This document shows, in pieces, positions 1 through 8,189 of a DNA stretch of 17,588 nucleotides. Position numbers and translations under genes: made by a program. How positions within the stretch are numbered: position 1 is the stretch's first letter; the number at the start of each line of letters is the position of its first letter. Origin of the DNA: SFWF01 sp045539925 (GTDB taxonomy: Bacteria > Bacillota > Clostridia > Oscillospirales > Acutalibacteraceae); the NCBI GenBank assembly GCA_045539925.1, contig JAZQGH010000022.1:1-17588 (forward strand), given 5' to 3'. A model generated the notes under the pieces. That model made no database searches, was not told the origin of the DNA, and was given only the letters and a program-made list of their open reading frames with translations.

Positions 1-801
1 ACTGCATTCCCTGTAAAGCTTAACGGTGAGGACGTTGTATTCAATAATGTCCTTGCAGCATCCAGCTGGACAGATTACAATACCGTAATTCTCGGTACTG
101 TAGATCTTAAGGCAGGCGATAACGTGCTTTACATCTACATCGGCGAGGGCGCTGCTTGTAACATCGACTACTTCACCTTTGAGTCTGCAGAGACTCTCAC
201 ATTCAACGCAACCGAGATCGACAGACCCGCTCACGAGTGTGAGAGCGTATGTCCCACTTGTGGCAAGTGTCTTGACTCTGCTTGCTCCGAGGACGTCTGC
301 GCAGAGAAGTGTGAGGGTCACGGTCCTGAAACTACTACTGTAATTCAGGAAGCAGAAACCGTTGTATGTAACGGTAATGTAGGTACTGGCGGAGATGACC
401 AGATCTGGAGAATTGAGGATGCAAATAGATCAGGCAATTTCTATCTCGGCAGAATCGGTGACGTATCTGCATCCAACCCCGGTTATTATTACTTCAAGTG
501 GTCTATAACTGTTGCAAATGATTGCGAAGTTAAAATTGGAATGAATGCAGCTTACGGTGCTGACGTAAACGTTGCAACTGCATTCCCCATTATGCTTAAC
601 GGTGATGCGATCAGCCTTGAAACCATAATCTCCAGTGGTGGTTGGGGCAACTATAAGACCGAAAGCTTTGGTACTATAAATCTCAAAGCAGGCGAAAATA
701 CTCTTTATATCTACATCGGCACTGGTGCAGCTTGCGACATCGACTACTTCACCTTTGAGTCTGCAGAGACATTGAATTTCAATAGTACAACAATTGACTG
801 A
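1..801 (+). CDS. C-terminal part of a secreted protein with tandem CBM6/35-like modules (5' truncated)
   Basis: The frame is open from base 1, so the window catches only the last 266 residues; the internal ATG at 124 is not the start. Two copies of one beta-sandwich module can be seen. The first is cut by the window edge; the second begins IQEAETV at about residue 117. Each copy contains TAFP-x-x-LNG, then LKAG-[DE]-N-x-LYIYIG and closes with AAC-[ND]-IDYFTFESAETL. The opening EAE and the late G-x-N plus IDYFxFE pattern are typical of CBM6/CBM35-like carbohydrate-binding modules, which suggests polysaccharide binding outside the cell. Between the copies lies a Cys-rich linker (HECESVCPTCGKCLD, then three more Cys before CEGH) of a kind common in clostridial surface proteins. 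A glycosidase neighbour follows. The catalytic domain and signal peptide, if any, lie upstream of the window. Confidence 0.7.
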   Translation, partial: TAFPVKLNGEDVVFNNVLAASSWTDYNTVILGTVDLKAGDNVLYIYIGEGAACNIDYFTFESAETLTFNATEIDRPAHECESVCPTCGKCLDSACSEDVCAEKCEGHGPETTTVIQEAETVVCNGNVGTGGDDQIWRIEDANRSGNFYLGRIGDVSASNPGYYYFKWSITVANDCEVKIGMNAAYGADVNVATAFPIMLNGDAISLETIISSGGWGNYKTESFGTINLKAGENTLYIYIGTGAACDIDYFTFESAETLNFNSTTID

Positions 802-823
802 TTATCTTTGCGCACTATTAATA

Positions 824-862
824 GGGGCTGAGTCTTAATGGCTCAGCCCTTTACCCAAAAGG
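824..862 (+). terminator. Stem-loop after the CBM gene, followed by the RBS of the GH3 gene
   Basis: GGGCTGAG (825-832) pairs perfectly with CTCAGCCC (842-849), with a 9-base loop, followed by a short TTT. It lies 23 bases after the CBM gene stop and probably ends that transcript or protects its 3' end. The stem spans the ATG at 838, which argues against that start for the GH3 gene. The better start is the ATG at 874, preceded by AAAAGG at 857-862. Confidence 0.5.
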
Positions 863-873
863 ATATTATAATA

Positions 874-3273
874 ATGAATATTCGTGAAATAATAAAGACA
901 TTATCAATAGAACAAAAAGCGGCTCTGCTTCAGGGCTGGAGCACCTGGACGACGCTTGAGCTTAAGGATAAGGGCATACCGGCTATGTTTATGTCCGACG
1001 GTCCTGTTGGACTTCGTAAGCAGGCAGGAGCAGGCGACCACCTTGGTCTTAACGCATCTGTACCTGCAACCTGTTTCCCGACGGCCGCAACTATGGCTAA
1101 CACCTGGGATATATCTCTCGGTGAGGAGCTTGGCAGAACTCTTGGTACAGAGGCTGCTGCAAACGACGTTCACGTTGTTCTCGGACCAGGACTTAACATT
1201 AAGAGAAGCCCCCTTTGCGGACGAAATTTTGAATATTTCTCGGAGGATCCCTACCTCTCGGGTAAAATGGCGGCATCCTACATAAAGGGTATTCAGGAAA
1301 AGGGCGTCGCTGCCTGTCCCAAGCACTTTGCAGTAAACTCCCAGGAGCTTCGCCGTATGTCTATGGACTCGGTGCTTGACGAGAGAACAATGCGTGAGAT
1401 TTATCTCACAGGCTTTGAGATTGAAGTAAAAGAGGGTAAGGCAAAGGCCATTATGTCCTCTTACAATATGGTAAACGGCACTTACGCCAATGAAAACACC
1501 CACCTGCTCACAGATATTCTCCGCGGTGAGTGGGGCTTTGACGGCTACGTCGTCACCGACTGGGGCGGAGATAATAATCACACCGAAGGTGTTAAAGCAG
1601 GAAATAACCTCGTTATGCCCGCACCGGGTCCCGACTGTGCAATCGGACTTCTTGAGGATCTTCGTGCAGGCAAAATTGACGAGAATACTATAGATAAAAG
1701 AGTAGAGGAGCTTCTTCGCGTTGTATTTGACACTCACGATGCGGTTGCAAAACAGCCTAAGAGCTTCGACGTAGAGGCTCATCACGCCGTTGCAAGAAGA
1801 TGTGCCGAGGGTAGCATTGTTCTCCTTGATAACGACGGCATTCTTCCTCTTAACGAGGGTGCGAGCGTTGCCGTGATCGGTGACTTTGCAAAGGTTCCCA
1901 GATACCAGGGCGCAGGCTCGTCACAGGTAAATGCAACAAAGATAGATAATCTTTACGACTCTCTTGAAAAGTATCTTAATATTACAGGATACGCACAGGG
2001 CTTTGACAGAAAAGACCCTAACCCCATAGATAAGCTCATATCGGAGGCAGTAGAGGTTGCAAGAAATGCCGAAACCGTTCTTCTCTGCGTAGGTCTTGAC
2101 GAGATCCTTGAATCCGAGGGTATGGACAGACTTCACATGGAGCTGTCAAAGAGTCAGCAGAAGCTTATAAATGAGGTATGTGCCGTAAATAAGAACGTAA
2201 TTCTCGTTCTTTCGGGCGGTGCACCATTCGTTATGCCGGAAAGATCGCTTTACAGAGCCGCAATTCACGGCTATCTCGGTGGTCAGGCAGGCGCAGGCGC
2301 TATGGCTGATGCTCTTGTTGGTAAGGTAAATCCCTCTGGTAAGCTTAACGAAAGCTGGCCTTATAAGTTAAAGGACAATCCCTCATACCCCTATTTCCCA
2401 AGCAAAGAAAGAACTGCAGAGTACCGTGAGGGACTTTACGTTGGCTACCGTTATTATGATACGGCAGGTAAGAGCGTTCGCTATCCCTTCGGTCACGGTA
2501 TCAGCTATACCGACTTTGATTACTCCGACATTAAGGCAGATAAAAACAGCGTAAGCTTTACCATTTCAAACGTTGGTAAACTTGACGGCGCAGAGGTTGC
2601 ACAGGTTTATATCTCCTGCAAGAACGGCAACGTTTACAGACCTAAAAAGGAGCTGAAGGGCTTTACAAAAGTATTCCTGAAGGCAGGCGAGAGCAAGACT
2701 GTCACCGTGGAGCTTGACGATAAGGCGTTCCGTTGCTACAATGCAGAGAAGAACTGCTGGGAGACCGAGGATGCAGATTACGAGATTATCGTTGCTGCAA
2801 GTGTTAGCGACATCAGGCTTTCTTGTACCGTACATATTGACGGCACGAAATGCGAGAAAAACGCACCCGAGTGCTACTACACGGCAGACATAGAAAACGT
2901 ATCCGACAGCGACTTTGAAAAGTTGCTTTTAAGACCTATACCCGATGGCAGATGGAGTGGACTTTTGACCGAAAATGACGCAATATGTCAACTTTACTAT
3001 GCAAAATGTGGTCTTGCAAGGCTTGTTTACAAGATTCTGACTAACATCAAAAATAAATCCGAAGTCAAAGGAAAGCCCGATCTTAACGTGCTGTTTATCT
3101 ACAATATGCCTTTCAGAGCTATCGGCAAAATGGCAGGCGGAATGGTCTCAAGAAAAATGGTTGACGATATTCTCTTTATCGTAAACGGTCATTTCTTCCG
3201 CGGCCTTGGCAGAGTGATCGCAGATTTCTTCCGCAACCTTAGTGCAAATGCACAATTCAAAAAACAACTTTGA
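874..3273 (+). CDS. Glycoside hydrolase family 3 (beta-glucosidase-like), cytoplasmic
   Basis: A protein of 799 residues, retaining GH3 glycosidase. I chose ATG 874 because the longer in-frame ATG (838) sits inside a terminator-like stem, whereas 874 has an AAAAGG site and starts MNIREIIKTLS, a normal GH3 N-terminus. Visible family motifs are GRNFEYFSEDPYLSG, the KHFAVNSQE substrate loop, and GYVVTDWGG with the catalytic nucleophile Asp229. The (alpha/beta)6 sandwich follows, with an ESEGMDR segment around residue 413-419 where the acid/base Glu would be sought. A fibronectin-III-like domain follows (FTISNVGKLDGAEVAQVYI, about 556-640). About 130 more residues carry GGMVSRKMVDDILFIVNGHFFRG, seen by recall in other clostridial GH3 proteins. 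There is no signal peptide, so it likely cleaves imported oligosaccharides. The exact sugar cannot be read from sequence. It is followed 24 bases later by a two-component pair and is probably co-transcribed with it. Confidence 0.92.
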   Translation: MNIREIIKTLSIEQKAALLQGWSTWTTLELKDKGIPAMFMSDGPVGLRKQAGAGDHLGLNASVPATCFPTAATMANTWDISLGEELGRTLGTEAAANDVHVVLGPGLNIKRSPLCGRNFEYFSEDPYLSGKMAASYIKGIQEKGVAACPKHFAVNSQELRRMSMDSVLDERTMREIYLTGFEIEVKEGKAKAIMSSYNMVNGTYANENTHLLTDILRGEWGFDGYVVTDWGGDNNHTEGVKAGNNLVMPAPGPDCAIGLLEDLRAGKIDENTIDKRVEELLRVVFDTHDAVAKQPKSFDVEAHHAVARRCAEGSIVLLDNDGILPLNEGASVAVIGDFAKVPRYQGAGSSQVNATKIDNLYDSLEKYLNITGYAQGFDRKDPNPIDKLISEAVEVARNAETVLLCVGLDEILESEGMDRLHMELSKSQQKLINEVCAVNKNVILVLSGGAPFVMPERSLYRAAIHGYLGGQAGAGAMADALVGKVNPSGKLNESWPYKLKDNPSYPYFPSKERTAEYREGLYVGYRYYDTAGKSVRYPFGHGISYTDFDYSDIKADKNSVSFTISNVGKLDGAEVAQVYISCKNGNVYRPKKELKGFTKVFLKAGESKTVTVELDDKAFRCYNAEKNCWETEDADYEIIVAASVSDIRLSCTVHIDGTKCEKNAPECYYTADIENVSDSDFEKLLLRPIPDGRWSGLLTENDAICQLYYAKCGLARLVYKILTNIKNKSEVKGKPDLNVLFIYNMPFRAIGKMAGGMVSRKMVDDILFIVNGHFFRGLGRVIADFFRNLSANAQFKKQL

Positions 3274-3297
3274 TTTCTTCGAAAGGAGGAATAATAT

Positions 3298-4008
3298 ATG
3301 ATCAATATTGCCGTAGTTGATGATGACAAAACCTACGTCGAATGCGTCAAGGAATATCTCAAAAGATATGAGAAGGAAACCGGCAAGGCGATTAGCGTCA
3401 GCACCTTTTCCGACGGTGATGCAATAGTTCGTCAGTATGATTTTCAGTTTGACATTATTTTTATGGATGTTGAAATGAAGTTTATGGACGGTATGAGTGC
3501 CGCCGAGGAAATAAGGAAAAAGGACTCTCAGGTCGTAATTATCTTTATTACGAATATGGCGCAGTATGCAATTCGTGGCTATGCCGTACAAGCCTTGGAT
3601 TATCTCCTAAAGCCTGTATCATATTACGCATTTTCTCAGTGCCTTAACAAGGCTCTCTCTCGTAAGGAGAAACGCGAGGCAAAAACGGTCGTTCTTGATA
3701 TTAAGGGCGGTTCTGCGCGCTTTGACATTAAGGATATTTATTATATTGAAACCCAGGGACACACCACCACCTGTCACGTAGTAAACGGGGAATATCAGCT
3801 GCTTTCAACAATGCGAGGTGTTGAGGAGATGCTTTCCAAGATGTATTTCTTCCGCATCAGCAAATGGTATCTTATCAATCTTCAGCACGTGGATAATTTC
3901 TGTGACGATTGCGTTACGCTTGGAAAATACAAATTCACAGTCAGCAGAACGAAGAGAAACGACTTCTTGAAAGCCCTTACGGCATATTGGGAGGAGGTAG
4001 TCAGATAA
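3298..4008 (+). CDS. LytTR-family response regulator (AgrA/ComE type)
   Basis: A protein of 236 residues. The N-terminal receiver domain (1-120) has the acidic pair Asp8/Asp9, phospho-acceptor Asp57 in IIFMDVEM, and the conserved Lys in LLKP. The C-terminal LytTR DNA-binding domain (about 135-232) shows IYYIETQGHTTTCHV and FFRISKWYLINLQHV, matching the beta-rich LytTR fold that binds paired direct-repeat promoters. An AAAGGAGGA site (3282-3290) eight bases before ATG 3298 fixes the start. The stop overlaps the kinase start by one base (TAATG), so the two are translationally coupled. The gene follows the GH3 gene by 24 bases. The pair may control the carbohydrate locus or a peptide-signalling regulon; no signal-peptide gene (AgrD/ComC-like) is visible nearby. 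Confidence 0.93.
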   Translation: MINIAVVDDDKTYVECVKEYLKRYEKETGKAISVSTFSDGDAIVRQYDFQFDIIFMDVEMKFMDGMSAAEEIRKKDSQVVIIFITNMAQYAIRGYAVQALDYLLKPVSYYAFSQCLNKALSRKEKREAKTVVLDIKGGSARFDIKDIYYIETQGHTTTCHVVNGEYQLLSTMRGVEEMLSKMYFFRISKWYLINLQHVDNFCDDCVTLGKYKFTVSRTKRNDFLKALTAYWEEVVR

Positions 4009-5330
4009 TGGTAGGACACGCTGTTCCCGATATACCAAGAATATATACGGCTATCGCTGAGTGGCTATCCTGCGGTGTATTCGCCCTTCTTCTTGGACCA
4101 AAGCATAAGTTGTGGAAGGTAGGGTTGCTCGGCCTGGCTTACCTCGCTTTATTGATAGCCTTTATGGAACTTACCGCAACCATCACTCTTTGGCTTTGGA
4201 TCCCTTGTATGCTCGTTGCATTCTTCTCAATGATTGGATTCATTTGGTTCTGCAACAAGACCTCGTTTTACGAGAGTATATTTTACGGTGTTATGGCATT
4301 CTCGGTTGCAGAATGCATAGCTTCTCTCGAGTGGCAGATCGTAAATACGGTTTTCACCGATGTAAATAAAATGCCGTGGTATGCTGAGATCTTAATTTTG
4401 ATTGCGGTATACGGTGCCGTTTTGTTCGCATTGTGGAGATTGCTCAGAACAAGAATAAATAAGGATCATAGGATTAGCATAGGATACAGAGATCTGCTTG
4501 TTTCACTTCTTATTTGCGTTATCGTGTTTGGATTCAGTAATTTGAACTTCATTACCGTTTCTTCAAGCACCTCGGGACAATATTTTAAGGAAATTGCATA
4601 CACCAGAACCTTGGTTGACATTGCAGGCGTTGCAATGCTTTACGCTCATTTTTTAAACTGCCGTAATAATATGGTAAAGCGCGAGCTTGACGCGGTGCAG
4701 AATACTTTGAATAATCAGTATCAGCACTATAAGCAGTCGCGCGAAAGCATAGAGCTTATTAATATCAAATACCACGATATGAAGCATCAGATTAATCTGC
4801 TGAGAGATATGAACGACAGCAACGAAAGAGCCGCTTTCCTTGATAAAATGGAGGCAGAAATCAAGATGTATGAGCTCCAGAACAAAACGGGAAACGCGGT
4901 TCTTGACACACTCCTTACGGGAAAGAGCCTCCAATGCAATAAGCAGGGAATTACTATGACCGTAGTTGCAAACGGAAAGCTTCTTGACTTTATGGATGCT
5001 ATGGACATTTGCTCTATTTTCGGTAACGCCCTTGACAATGCCATAGAGGCAGTAGTGAAAATCAAGGAAAAGGAAAAGCGACTTATTCACGTCACCGTTT
5101 CCGAGTTCAAATCCTTCGTAATGATCCATATAGAAAACTGCTACGATGGCATACTTGAAATGGATAACGGAGACTTTATTACCACTAAGAAGAACAAAGA
5201 AGGCCACGGCTACGGAATAAAGAGTATTGCATACACCGTAGAGCGCTACGGCGGCGTAATTGACGTCAAGGCAAACGACAGTTGGTTTGAACTGAAAATT
5301 CTTATTCCTACAAAGAAGAACGAACACTAA
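4008..5330 (+). CDS. AgrC-like (HPK10/GHKL) membrane sensor histidine kinase
   Basis: A protein of 440 residues, partner of the LytTR regulator just upstream. The start at 4008 (MVGHAVPD) overlaps the regulator stop and has GGAGGAGG at 3990-3997; an upstream in-frame ATG at 3909 lies within the regulator gene and is not favoured. The first ~215 residues hold about six hydrophobic segments, forming a membrane sensor. A short dimerisation helix follows with NIKYHDMKHQI, where His256 is the likely phospho-acceptor (RHD-like context as in AgrC). The GHKL ATPase domain shows the N box NALDNAIEAV (Asn340) and the G box GHGYGIKS (399-406). The usual D box is poorly conserved, as is normal for this subfamily. 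Typical ligands are peptides or cell-envelope stress, but the ligand here is unknown. Confidence 0.92.
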   Translation: MVGHAVPDIPRIYTAIAEWLSCGVFALLLGPKHKLWKVGLLGLAYLALLIAFMELTATITLWLWIPCMLVAFFSMIGFIWFCNKTSFYESIFYGVMAFSVAECIASLEWQIVNTVFTDVNKMPWYAEILILIAVYGAVLFALWRLLRTRINKDHRISIGYRDLLVSLLICVIVFGFSNLNFITVSSSTSGQYFKEIAYTRTLVDIAGVAMLYAHFLNCRNNMVKRELDAVQNTLNNQYQHYKQSRESIELINIKYHDMKHQINLLRDMNDSNERAAFLDKMEAEIKMYELQNKTGNAVLDTLLTGKSLQCNKQGITMTVVANGKLLDFMDAMDICSIFGNALDNAIEAVVKIKEKEKRLIHVTVSEFKSFVMIHIENCYDGILEMDNGDFITTKKNKEGHGYGIKSIAYTVERYGGVIDVKANDSWFELKILIPTKKNEH

Positions 5331-5350
5331 TTCTCCTTTAATATTTATTT

Positions 5351-5593
5351 GTTGCCTTTCGGCACCTTCCCAAATCGTAGCGTGGTTCGGTAAGAGAAGG
5401 GAAGATTTCAAATATGGTCTGTATATGTCAACGGTTATCGATTATGATTTTTGCCTTCCGTGAAAATTTACATTAAAAAAATCCGGGTCTTAAGACCCGA
5501 CTTTAATAAACTCCAAATTTTCAGTAAAATTTCAGTGTGAATTAACCGTTTACATATACGAGAACTATGCTACGATCCGTTCCCGAAAGGCAA
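5351..5593. repeat. Long imperfect inverted repeat centred on a 16-bp perfect palindrome
   Basis: The centre is CGGGTCTTAAGACCCG (5484-5499). Moving outward, blocks recur in inverted order on both sides. GAAAATTT (5462-5469) matches the complement of AAATTTTC (5515-5522). GTATATGTCAACGGTTA (5421-5437) matches the complement of TAACCGTTTACATATAC (5543-5559), with one mismatch in 17. ATCGTAGC (5374-5381) matches GCTACGAT (5569-5576). TTGCCTTTCGG (5352-5362) matches CCGAAAGGCAA (5583-5593). The left arm carries about 40 extra bases between blocks. No protein is encoded. Each arm end is followed inward or outward by A/T runs, so transcription could end here in both directions. It could be a degenerate small mobile element or a large RNA fold. 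Confidence 0.6.
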
Positions 5594-5628
5594 AAAATAT
5601 AATTATCTGTCACGATTATAAATAGAAA

Positions 5629-5669
5629 AAAGCCCTCGGTTTTTACGCCGAGGGCTTGAATTTTTGTTT
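5629..5669 (+). terminator. Rho-independent terminator of the GH3/two-component operon
   Basis: AAGCCCTCGG (5630-5639) pairs perfectly with CCGAGGGCTT (5648-5657) over an 8-base loop and is followed by GAATTTTTGTTT. An A run on the other side makes it usable in both directions. It is the strongest terminator between the sensor kinase and the recombinase. Confidence 0.8.
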
Positions 5670-5829
5670 ATTCTATTAAGAATGGTTTTTTGTATAGTCG
5701 TCATTTTTTCGTTATATTGCTATTAATAACATCCTGCGAGTCAAAAGACTTCATTTATATTATATAAGCATTAGAAGCGATATTTTGACAACTGTAGTTC
5801 GCAAAAACTGGTGTTTTTGGGCGATTTCC

Positions 5830-5917
5830 GCTCTTTTTTGAGAGCAGCTTGAGCCTGCGAGCCGTTTCGTTTGGTACGAAGCTTAGCTCACTGCGGGCTC
5901 ACGGTGCATTTTTTTGC
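5830..5917 (+). other. Non-coding hairpin cluster followed by T7
   Basis: GCTCT/AGAGC (5830-5845) forms a small hairpin. GAGCC (5851-5855) pairs with GGCTC (5896-5900), with TTTCGT (5865-5870) and ACGAA (5876-5880) forming an inner stem. ACGGTGCA and seven T follow (to about 5917). It resembles a branched terminator or a dispersed intergenic repeat. An 83-codon open frame starting at 5871 runs through it but is low-complexity and lacks a ribosome binding site. Confidence 0.4.
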
Positions 5918-6243
5918 AAATGTCATAAAACAAAAACAAATATCCTCATTCATACAAAAACAAATATCCTTATGTATAGAGGATAAAAGAACCCTTAAAT
6001 CCTCAAACACCAATACCATCACTAACACTAAATACAATAGGAATAAAAGTAGTAATAACAGTATAGAAAAACCTGCCTTTTTAAATAAATTTGCAGTTTT
6101 TTCCCTTAAAATCCTTATATAGGAACATATATTACATATAGTAGCAAAAGAACCTGCCAGTATTGTAGTGAAAAGGACTTCCTGTACCTACTGTAAAAAT
6201 AGGTTGAACCTAGGGAGACAAACCTGTAATAGGAGAAAAAGAA
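5918..6243. other. A+T-rich non-coding stretch with a short tandem repeat
   Basis: No convincing gene on either strand. ACAAAAACAAATATCCT occurs twice, at 5930-5946 and 5954-5970, a 17-base exact repeat with a 24-base period. AACCTGCC also recurs (near 6068 and 6150). Composition is far more A-rich than the operon to the left, which fits a junction zone between backbone and a mobile element, though no attachment site was identified. Confidence 0.4.
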
Positions 6244-6282
6244 AAAGCCCTGCAGACCGAAGTCTACAAGGCTTTGTTCTAT
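6242..6282. terminator. Terminator-like hairpin
   Basis: AAAGCC (6244-6249) pairs with GGCTTT (6270-6275). Inside it, TG pairs with CA and AGAC with GTCT around a CGAA loop, with matched single-base mismatches between the segments. The 3' side continues TTTGTTCTATT. The flanking A run means it could also serve leftward transcripts from the recombinase. Confidence 0.55.
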
Positions 6283-6290
6283 TAAGTTGT

Positions 6291-6332
6291 AGGATAAACC
6301 AGTTTGTCTTAGTTAGGATAAACTAGTTTGTC
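6291..6332. repeat. Tandem direct repeats AGGATAAACYAGTTTGTC
   Basis: Two 18-base copies, 6291-6308 and 6315-6332, differ at one position and repeat with a 24-base period. Each contains the near or full palindrome AAACYAGTTT. Placement just beyond the 3' end of the recombinase gene suggests protein-binding sites near an element end, but this is inference. Confidence 0.55.
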
Positions 6333-6405
6333 GTTTTAAATTTATGCTAATATTAAATTAGTTCTTAAGTGCAGCCTGCCTCGCTATTATATTTGGACGT
6401 CGATT

Positions 6406-6438
6406 TTTATATATAAATATATAATATTTATATATAAA
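6406..6438. repeat. 33-bp perfect A/T palindrome at the recombinase 3' end
   Basis: TTTATATATAAATAT (6406-6420) and its exact reverse complement (6424-6438) are separated by ATA. The right arm overlaps the last codons and stop of the recombinase. As RNA it would make a weak all-A/U hairpin; as DNA it could form a cruciform or a terminator-like end. Confidence 0.7.
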
Positions 6439-8188
6439 TTTCTATTTTTTCGTCTTTCCAGCATGAAAATTTGAAGTGATGAGCACCTGAATTCTGAGAT
6501 AAAAAATTGATAGCAAATTCGCGATTTATCTTAAATTCAGCTAACTTAATGGGCTTGGTTTTGTCATCATCCTTCGTGATTTCTGTACCGGTTCTTAGAT
6601 GCCATTCCAAGTGACCCGGGCAAACAATTATTTTGCTAATAAAACACTCAAGCACGCTAGTTGGAATTTGTTTGTTCTTCTCGATCTCTATCGACGAATC
6701 TATTATTTCATTCAACTGCTTTAGCTTTTTTGTAAGATCAACTCGTGAGTTGCTGTTAGATGAATTTTTAAGAGTAGCAAGATTTTTGTTAATTTCTCCT
6801 TTTTTCTCTTCTAACTCGCTTGTCTTTTTTCGAAAGATTGTTTTATCGATTTCACCATCAGCACGCAGTTCAATTAACACGTCAAATCGCTTTTCTATTT
6901 TTTGTAGCTCGTTTTCTAGAGAGCGTATTAAATCTTCTTGGTCCGGCATATCAGGTTTATCGTTTATATGCTGGGCAAGGATTTCTTTTGCTAATTTAGC
7001 AATGACGTCTCTTTTCGTAATGTAATTTTCAAAAATATACATCGCCATCATTTCGAGCCTTGCTTCGCTTAAAGTAGGAGACATGCAAACGTCATCTATA
7101 GGTAATCCCTTCTTTGTTCTTGTTTTTATAGATCCCTCCATTCTTTTCCTGTTGCATATGTAAGTATATACTTGTCGTCTCCCTTTTTGAGAATAATGTT
7201 GGCGATTAAAGCTGTGTCCACAGTAACAATGAAGCAGTTTGCTCCAGGGATGCGAGGGGGTATTTACTCCTTGCAATCTTCTTTCTCGTGTTTTATCTTT
7301 GATAATTCTGGTTCTCTTACTTAGAATTTCTTGAACTTTATCATACTCTTCCTTAGTAACTATTGGTTCGTGTTTTCCAATGGTCTGCGTCAGTTCAAGA
7401 GTTCCTTTATTCTTAATTTTCTTTTGAGTAAGATAGTCTGGAACGTACTCTTTATGATAAGTCATTACACCATAGTAAAAAGTGTTTTTTAGAACATTTG
7501 AAATAACCGTAGCCGCCCATCTTTCTTTGCCTGTGGACGTCTTTATTCCTTTAGCCTCCAGTTCGTGTTTTATTTTCATTATTCCGTAGCCTTGGAGGTA
7601 TAAATCATAAATCAATCGCACTGTTTTGGCTTGTTCGGGGTCTATGACCATTTCTTTTCCAACACGTTTATATCCAAGAATGTTGCCGTTGCCGTACACC
7701 ACGCCTTTTTCCATAGAGGTTTGCTGACCACTTTTTACTCTGATAGAAGTCTTGCGGCTTTCATCCTGGGCAAGTGTCGCCATAATGGTAAGTCTTAACT
7801 CGCCATCACCGTCAAAGGTTTTTATATTATCATTAAGGAAGAAAACCTCAACTCCAATACGGCGAAGCTCACGAGTATATTGTAGGGTATCTACGGTGTT
7901 TCTTGCAAATCTTGAAACCTCTCTTGTGATGATCAGATCGAACTTATGCTCTTTAGCATCAGCAATCATTCTCATAAATTGCTCACGCTTTTCGGCCGAC
8001 GTTCCGGTAATACCTTCGTCTATGTACGTTCCGACAAGCTCCCATTCAGGGTGGGCATCTAAAATAGGTTTGTACCAATCAATCTGATTTTCAAGGGCAG
8101 AGAGCTGTGCTTCGTGTTCAGTTGATACACGGGCATAAATTACAACTTTTCTTTTTTCTCGAAAAAGATCTTGTGCGTATGAGTACAC
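6428..8188 (-). CDS. Large serine recombinase (TndX/TnpX-like site-specific integrase/excisionase)
   Basis: A protein of 586 residues. The N-terminal resolvase domain (13-160) has VVIYARVSTEHEAQ with catalytic Ser22, the DEGITGTS loop (57-64) and the TREVSRFARNTVDTL segment (88-102). The recombinase DNA-binding domain (about 165-300) contains GNILGYKRV and WAATVISNVLKNTFYYG. A zinc-ribbon follows with Cys321, Cys323, Cys345 and Cys368, then a long coiled coil (about 405-470), the arrangement used by large serine integrases for attachment-site recognition and synapsis. The start is GTG at 8188-8186, preceded by AAGGAG. The stop of a 58-residue gene lies one base upstream, so the two are coupled. 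Such enzymes move transposons, ICEs and phages; this is the likely mobility gene of the region to its right. Confidence 0.95.
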   Translation of the reverse strand: MYSYAQDLFREKRKVVIYARVSTEHEAQLSALENQIDWYKPILDAHPEWELVGTYIDEGITGTSAEKREQFMRMIADAKEHKFDLIITREVSRFARNTVDTLQYTRELRRIGVEVFFLNDNIKTFDGDGELRLTIMATLAQDESRKTSIRVKSGQQTSMEKGVVYGNGNILGYKRVGKEMVIDPEQAKTVRLIYDLYLQGYGIMKIKHELEAKGIKTSTGKERWAATVISNVLKNTFYYGVMTYHKEYVPDYLTQKKIKNKGTLELTQTIGKHEPIVTKEEYDKVQEILSKRTRIIKDKTRERRLQGVNTPSHPWSKLLHCYCGHSFNRQHYSQKGRRQVYTYICNRKRMEGSIKTRTKKGLPIDDVCMSPTLSEARLEMMAMYIFENYITKRDVIAKLAKEILAQHINDKPDMPDQEDLIRSLENELQKIEKRFDVLIELRADGEIDKTIFRKKTSELEEKKGEINKNLATLKNSSNSNSRVDLTKKLKQLNEIIDSSIEIEKNKQIPTSVLECFISKIIVCPGHLEWHLRTGTEITKDDDKTKPIKLAEFKINREFAINFLSQNSGAHHFKFSCWKDEKIEIYI

Positions 8189-8189
8189 T

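Noticed and set aside
838..873. 12-codon N-terminal extension of the GH3 gene
   Set aside because: The ATG at 838 sits in a terminator-like stem without a ribosome site; ATG 874 has one and matches normal GH3 starts.
904..1785. 293-codon minus-strand open frame opposite the GH3 gene
   Set aside because: Antisense shadow of a clearly coding gene; the product is Cys-rich, without domains or a ribosome site.
5871..6122. 83-codon plus-strand open frame
   Set aside because: Low-complexity Asn/Thr/Lys-rich product in an A-rich stretch, no ribosome site, and its start lies inside a hairpin. It could be a decayed gene tail, but nothing supports it.
5930..6332. Possible CRISPR array
   Set aside because: Only two copies of each repeat with a 24-base period, leaving 6-7 bases between copies, too short for spacers; no cas genes in the window.
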